Shown: piece by piece, positions 61,699-64,000 of the stretch | How the letters are laid out: each line of letters begins with the position of its first letter | Numbering within the stretch: the first letter of the stretch is position 1 | Assembly (NCBI RefSeq): GCF_017726655.1 | Contig: NZ_CP072308.1 | Location: forward strand, 2,678,001-2,742,000 | DNA: 64,000 nt | Source: Agrobacterium tumefaciens | Lineage (GTDB): Bacteria > Pseudomonadota > Alphaproteobacteria > Rhizobiales > Rhizobiaceae | Reading direction: 5' to 3' | The notes under the pieces: model-generated | Database searches by the model: none | What the model saw: only the letters and a program-made list of their open reading frames with translations | What the model was told of the DNA's origin: nothing | Position numbers and translations under genes: made by a program

Positions 61699-63393
61699 TC
61701 AGATCAGCGCAAACCGGTCGACATCCACCATGCCCTTATCGGAAATCTTCAGATGCGGGATGACGGGCAGGGGGAGGAAAGCCACCTGCAGGAAGGGTTC
61801 TTCCAGTGTGGTGCCGAGCGCATAGGCTGCTTTTCGGAGCGTGTGCAGCGTATCGCGAACGGTCTCGTATGGCTCGAGGCTCATGAGCCCTGCAACGGGA
61901 AGCGCGATTTCGCCGGTCACCCGTCCGTCTTCGACCACAACGAAACCACCCTTGATGTCTCCGAGCCGGTTGGCGGCGAGCGCCATGTCGTCTTCGCTCA
62001 CGCCGACGACGCAGATATTGTGGCTGTCGTGACCGACGGTGGAGGCGATTGCGCCCTTCTTCAGGCCAAAGCCCTGAACGAAACCATTGGCGTGGTTGCC
62101 GTTCTTGCCGTGACGCTCAATGACGGCCACCTTGATGATGTCGTTCTCAAGGTCGACCGTGGTCTGGTTGCCGTCGGTCGGCAGCTTGTAGCGGCGGTGC
62201 TCGGTGATGATCTTGCCGGGAAGCACGCCCATGACGGGGCTTTCACCTTCTGTGACGGGTACGCCGAAATGGGCCGCCAGCACCGGCCTTGACTTGACGC
62301 TGTCGAGACCCACGGGCGCGACGGGCTTGCGGGTGGCGAAGAGAGCGTCATCGACGATGCGACCAGCGGAGAGCACCATGCTCGCCTTGCAGTTTTGCAG
62401 GCTGTCGATGACCACGAGATCGGCGCGCCATCCCGGCGCGACAAGACCGCGATCACGCAGGCCAAAGGCTTTCGCAGCGGAAATCGAGGCGGCGCGATAG
62501 ATGGCGAGCGGTTCCACGCCGCTGGCGATCGCCGTGCGGATCATATAGTCGAGATGGCCCTGTTCTGCGATATCGAGCGGGTTGCGGTCATCCGTGCAGA
62601 GCGCCAGATAGGGCGACAAGCGTTCGGTGATGATGGGCATCAGCGCGTGCAGGTCTTTCGAGACCGAGCCTTCGCGCACCAGAATATGCATGCCTTTGCG
62701 GATTTTCTCCAGCGCCTCCGGGGCGCTCGTGCATTCGTGTTCCGTGCGGATGCCGGCGGCGAGATAACCGTTGAGCGCCGTTCCCGACAGAAGCGGGGCG
62801 TGGCCATCGATATGCTGGCCCTGAAAGGCCTCAAGCTTGGCCATGCACACCGGGTCCTTATGGATGACGCCGGGGAAATTCATGAATTCGGCAAGACCGA
62901 TGACCTTCGGGTGATGCCGGAACGGCAGGAGCTTTTCGATCGGCAGATCGGCCCCTGATGTTTCCAGATGGGTGGCGGGCACGCAGGAGGACAGCTGCAC
63001 GCGGATGTCCATGATCGTTTCCATGGCGCTGTCGAGGAAGAACTGTAGCCCTTCCGCGCCCAGCACATTGGCAATCTCATGCGGGTCGCAGATAGCGGTG
63101 GTGACACCATAGGGCAGAACGCAACGGTCGAATTCATGCGGCGTGACGAGCGAGGATTCGATATGCAGATGAGTATCGATGAAACCCGGAACAACGATTT
63201 TTCCGGAAATGTCTATTTCGCGGATGCCTTTATAGTCTCCACAGGTGCCAACGACGGTATCCCCGCAAACAGCAATGTCCGAGGCGACCAGCTCTCCGGT
63301 CACGAGGTCGAAAAAGCGACCGCCCTTGAGAACCAACTCTGCCGGCTCTCGGCCAGTACCCTGGTCGATGCGCGTTTCTAACTGGGAACTCAT
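61699..63393 (-). CDS. ade: Adenine deaminase
   Basis: 564 residues of the amidohydrolase type. [24 protein letters not shown] contains the metal-binding His-x-His, [17 protein letters not shown] follows, [20 protein letters not shown] and [18 protein letters not shown] carry further family residues. Converts adenine to hypoxanthine, which xanthine dehydrogenase oxidises. It stands alone, 16 kb from the xdh genes. The ATG at 63393 is preferred; an in-frame start 11 codons upstream is possible. Confidence 0.93.
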   Translation of the reverse strand: MSSQLETRIDQGTGREPAELVLKGGRFFDLVTGELVASDIAVCGDTVVGTCGDYKGIREIDISGKIVVPGFIDTHLHIESSLVTPHEFDRCVLPYGVTTAICDPHEIANVLGAEGLQFFLDSAMETIMDIRVQLSSCVPATHLETSGADLPIEKLLPFRHHPKVIGLAEFMNFPGVIHKDPVCMAKLEAFQGQHIDGHAPLLSGTALNGYLAAGIRTEHECTSAPEALEKIRKGMHILVREGSVSKDLHALMPIITERLSPYLALCTDDRNPLDIAEQGHLDYMIRTAIASGVEPLAIYRAASISAAKAFGLRDRGLVAPGWRADLVVIDSLQNCKASMVLSAGRIVDDALFATRKPVAPVGLDSVKSRPVLAAHFGVPVTEGESPVMGVLPGKIITEHRRYKLPTDGNQTTVDLENDIIKVAVIERHGKNGNHANGFVQGFGLKKGAIASTVGHDSHNICVVGVSEDDMALAANRLGDIKGGFVVVEDGRVTGEIALPVAGLMSLEPYETVRDTLHTLRKAAYALGTTLEEPFLQVAFLPLPVIPHLKISDKGMVDVDRFALI

Positions 63394-63669
63394 GGGCTTT
63401 TCTTCGACTCCTGGTATTGTTTGCACGCGATATGTTCTCTCATTTACATTCTGAGGTTGTTGTCAGCTTTTTTCTTCATCTTTTTATCGCTTTTAAATAT
63501 AGTGATAGTAAAAAATTTTCATATTCGTGCTATCTTATTTATAGTGTTTCATAACGAAGCAAAGCCGGGAGGGCGAAGGCTTTATGCTTTGAGGGAGGGC
63601 GGTTCGGCCGGGTTCTTGCGAATTTCGGTTTGACCGTAACATTCCCGGGAAGGAAAATAAAAGACTCTG

Positions 63670-64000
63670 ATGTTGAAACGAATTTCAACCCAGCAATTGG
63701 CTGTGGGCATGTTTATCGAAGCCGTCGAGGGGACGGTTTCGAACAATCAAATTGCGCGGAAGCACCGCTTTCTTTTGCAGCGCGAGGAGGCTGTGCTGCA
63801 ACTGAAAAAAAGTGGGGCGGAAAGCATCGTCATCAATACCGCCAAGGGTAGCGATGTCGGCGCCAGCCACGACCCGGCGAATGCCGGCATGTTGCAGACG
63901 AATCCGTCTCCATTGATGGTTGCAGCCGTCACTCAGGTGGTGCGCTCAGCCGCGGATTCGATCGCTGAGACATTTTCGGTTGCTGGAGGTGGCGGTTGTG
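63670..64000 (+). CDS. HD-GYP-type protein with DUF3391 N-terminus, partial
   Basis: The frame opens at an ATG at 63670 and stays open for 110 codons to the window edge. LKRISTQQLAVGMFIEAVEG followed by HRFLLQREEAVLQLKKSGAES matches the DUF3391 domain that precedes HD-GYP cyclic-di-GMP phosphodiesterase domains. The HD-GYP part would lie beyond position 64000. Divergent from ade across a 275-base AT-rich gap. Confidence 0.75.
   Translation, partial: MLKRISTQQLAVGMFIEAVEGTVSNNQIARKHRFLLQREEAVLQLKKSGAESIVINTAKGSDVGASHDPANAGMLQTNPSPLMVAAVTQVVRSAADSIAETFSVAGGGGC

Overview
The window looks like chromosomal DNA of an Agrobacterium/Rhizobium-group alphaproteobacterium. The best evidence is the gbpR | chvE-gguA-gguB-gguC locus at 2.1-8.3 kb, which has the gene content and order known from Agrobacterium tumefaciens. 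GC-rich coding sequence, five rhizobial RIME-type repeats and a BacA/SbmA-like transporter agree with this. I see no prophage, insertion sequence, CRISPR array or plasmid functions. Assignments rest on reading motifs and gene order; no database search was run.

Layout. 0-2 kb: the 5' end of a tRNA-Arg, a MarR regulator, a small membrane protein and a J-domain-like protein. 2-8.4 kb: the LysR regulator GbpR, the sugar-binding protein ChvE and its ABC transporter. 8.5-14.1 kb: leftward genes (histidine phosphatase, VOC protein, acetyltransferase), then an operon of ATP-grasp, alpha-E, transglutaminase-like and methyltransferase genes. 14.4-19.5 kb: two EamA exporters, an L,D-transpeptidase lipoprotein, DoxX and a RhlE-type helicase. 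20-25.7 kb: a very large PAS hybrid histidine kinase, then mnmD head to head with an FAD oxidoreductase.

25.8-46 kb is dominated by purine breakdown. A rightward run encodes a 2H-phosphoesterase-like protein, allantoinase PuuE, OHCU decarboxylase, an MntA-HepT toxin-antitoxin pair, ureidoglycolate lyase, HIU hydrolase and a metallophosphoesterase. Leftward genes encode guanine deaminase, the cytochrome-linked urate oxidase PuuD and xanthine dehydrogenase XdhABC; adenine deaminase lies at 61.7-63.4 kb. Together they would take adenine and guanine through xanthine, urate, HIU, OHCU and allantoin to allantoate, and ureidoglycolate to glyoxylate. Allantoicase, a purine permease and an obvious pathway regulator are not in the window. 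Interleaved are a D,D-carboxypeptidase with SPOR domain, a TetR/SMR efflux pair, L-lactate dehydrogenase, a TauE exporter and two small exported proteins.

46-64 kb: 3-hydroxybutyrate dehydrogenase, a luciferase-like oxidoreductase, methionine aminopeptidase, an MFS exporter, BacA/SbmA, a polysaccharide deacetylase, NnrU, a YfgM-like protein followed by Der, a DUF2026-like protein, a glycolipid-type glycosyltransferase with a good PHO box, KDG kinase, alpha-glucosidase with an overlapping AAC(6')-type acetyltransferase, an unrecognised Ser/Gln-rich protein, adenine deaminase, and the start of an HD-GYP-type gene cut by the window edge.

Points most worth a second look: the PHO box before the glycosyltransferase, the toxin-antitoxin pair inside the purine operon, the divergent split-MnmC-like pair, the 2H protein that has lost its second motif histidine, structured DNA before puuE, and the Ser/Gln-rich orphan.
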